From the NCBI GenBank assembly GCA_900074885.1, contig FJUW01000043.1, positions 310,001-374,000 on the forward strand: a stretch of 64,000 nucleotides of DNA, written 5' to 3'. The DNA is from Rhynchosporium graminicola (lineage: Eukaryota > Ascomycota > Leotiomycetes > Helotiales > Ploettnerulaceae). Shown piece by piece: positions 62,642-64,000 of this stretch (within the stretch, counting starts at the first letter, position 1; each line of letters opens with the position of its first letter). Below the pieces are notes generated by a model, which worked only from the letters and a program-made list of their open reading frames with translations, ran no database searches and was not told where the DNA came from. The translations under genes were made by a program, and so were the position numbers.

Positions 62642-62832
62642 TCATCCAAGATCCTTCCTTTCTATCATCTCCCATTCAGCGATATGAACCTGATACAGGC
62701 GGCTCATAGATCCCAACTTCAATAAATGATCTTGCCCAGTATTCAGGATTTCACTCAGAGACTGTCCCTCCTGTCGATAGTCCTCAGTGGATGGCTTCCT
62801 GCTTATGGCTTTGAGACCGTTTCGCACGATCG
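62642..62832 (-). other. Coding-like frame just past the last exon of the next gene
   Basis: Directly downstream of the stop at 62833, a different minus-strand frame reads NGLKAISRKPSTEDYRQEGQ, then SLSEILNTGQDHLLKLGS and HIAEWEMIERKDLG before TGA. It has no start codon of its own in a good context and looks like the original C-terminus of the gene at 62833-64000, displaced by a frameshift. A missed short intron is the alternative, but I see no suitable donor. Confidence 0.4.
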
Positions 62833-64000
62833 CTATCTTTGAAGATTTCTGATGTAATCTTTCAGGTAGAGAGGGATGTCTTCCCCAAAAAAGGCTTCAA
62901 CAACGTCCCACTCAGAGAGTATTTGTAGACAGGCAAGTAAAGAATCCAACTTGTGGTTCTCCCTCTCACTGGATGGTAGTGTTTGTTGTATCATGAGACC
63001 ACAATATGCCACAGTTGCAAGTCGGAAAGCTTGCTGGATGCTATCAGGTGTGATGGGCTTCTTAGACATCATCGTCATTTTCTCCAGTTCGACAATGCTG
63101 CGGTGAGTGCTTATAGAGTCAGCTGCTGTCTCGCAAAAAAATAAGACGCTTACTCGGACCAGCCAAACTTTTCTTCGTACCAATCTCGTAGCAGAAGACT
63201 ATCGAAGTTGGCATGCTTCAGGCATGCAAAGCAGAAATTGTAGGCTTGGACGCACAGGTACTCGATATATTCCGCATCTGAGTGTAATGAAGTCCCGAGC
63301 TGGAGGAACGTTCGTGCAACATTCATGGAGTAGCAGTACTTCTTACGCAATCCGGCTTCGCATAGTTCCTGTCCAGAATCAGCATGTCTGCCTTTAATCG
63401 GACACTTCATATATACCCTTATCTGGGCAAAACACGAAGATGCGAATTCAATGCTTATCTGGTTTCCTGTTTGTGTATTGTATCGTTGTACAGAGTTCGA
63501 AAAATCCTGATCTCCTTGTCCAAAGTAGAACGCCCACGATTGATCGATAGCCTCATTTGCACTGAACTCCCACTTGATGCAACAGAGGAGGAGGCGTTGA
63601 TGGGAGGTGAGCTGGACCGCAATACTCCATAGTATCTTTCGGGCAGCGTGAGAAAGGGCGATCGACGAATCGACGAGGATATCTGGCTGAATTTCTACCG
63701 TCCACAGTTCTTCCAGCGCGGTACAGGCAACACTGAAGATATACGGCTCTGGGAGTGGTGTTGATGTTCGTTTGATTTCCTGGATATGTCAGCACGTCTC
63801 CACGAGCATAGTGAGTCAGAGGTGCTCACCAACATCTCGGAAACTCGTTTGAAATCGGTGAAGTCGGATGAAGAGAGGTCGAATGACAATTCCCCTTGAC
63901 GAACAGGAGGTGTAGGTGCTTGTTTGATGGAGAGAATGGGAGCAGACGGCGATAACAATTTGAATTTGTATACTTTCGTCTCCGTGACGTTAATGGCACA
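62833..64000 (-). CDS. Three-exon gene of unknown function, 5' end off window
   Basis: Minus strand, open to the right edge. Exon 64000-63830 (CAINVTETKVYKFKLLSPSA to FKRVSEML) joins 63779-63154 across a 50-bp intron (63780-63829; GTGAGC, GCTGAC branch site, TCCAG). This joins 63097-62833 across a 56-bp intron (63098-63153; GTAAGC, CGCAG). Both joins restore frame and give 353 residues plus stop. Notable stretches are ALEELWTVEIQPDILVDSSI, ALSHAARKILWSIAVQL, KYCYSMNVARTFLQLGTSLH and FCFACLKHANFDSLLLRDWY. The helical, Leu/Ala-rich character suggests a folded alpha-helical protein with no signal peptide or membrane segment in the visible part. I do not recognise the family. The true C-terminus may extend into 62642-62832 in another frame. 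Confidence 0.72.

Noticed and set aside
1..64000. CRISPR array, rRNA, Starship captain gene or secondary-metabolite cluster
   Set aside because: No spaced direct repeats, no rRNA-like sequence, no recognisable tyrosine-recombinase (DUF3435-type) or polyketide/peptide synthase frame was seen.

Overview
The window looks like chromosomal DNA of a filamentous ascomycete (Pezizomycotina). Three things suggest this. Genes have introns of about 47 to 71 bases with GT donors, mostly CTAAC/CTGAC-like branch sites, and AG ends. LTR retrotransposons and fungal-type DNA transposons are abundant. The first 49 kb carries the mark of repeat-induced point mutation (RIP): CA and TG are almost absent, TA is in excess, and CG is largely kept. 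I cannot name the species from this sequence.

Bases 1 to about 49,165 are a RIP-degraded, AT-rich nest of transposons with no intact gene. Target-site duplications (TSDs) and empty-site comparison give the order. A minus-strand Gypsy (A) lies at the left edge next to a plus-strand Gypsy (B, same family as D). B is split by a complete Gypsy C1, which carries a pogo/Fot1-like DNA transposon and a 125-bp TG...CA element. Further right, a remnant of family E is flanked by two inverted D ends. The right-hand D is split by a small RT-less LTR element F. F holds a solo D LTR (itself split by a full Gypsy E), and its 3' LTR is split by a second complete Gypsy C2, which carries a Mutator-like element (MULE). 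From about 42,010 to 49,165 there is extremely AT-rich sequence I could not classify.

At about 49,165 the composition switches abruptly to ordinary GC content. This part holds a two-exon Myb/SANT-like protein gene (50,706-52,671, plus) and then a series of minus-strand genes to the right edge. One of these (52,830-59,655) is cut in its third exon by an almost pristine 5,559-bp Copia element with 178-bp LTRs differing at one base, a perfect 5-bp TSD and an intact 1,582-residue gag-pol ORF. Further minus-strand genes follow: a zinc-ribbon/coiled-coil protein, a probable membrane protein, a two-exon gene with an in-frame TAG, and a three-exon gene running off the right end. Several hold stop codons one C-to-T change away from a sense codon, often in CA context, so mild RIP leakage into the flank is a reasonable hypothesis.

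The notable biology is transposon stratigraphy and RIP behaviour: outer edges of elements escape RIP, very short elements escape it, and a young Copia sits un-RIPped in a host exon. I found no CRISPR array, rRNA or convincing tRNA gene.
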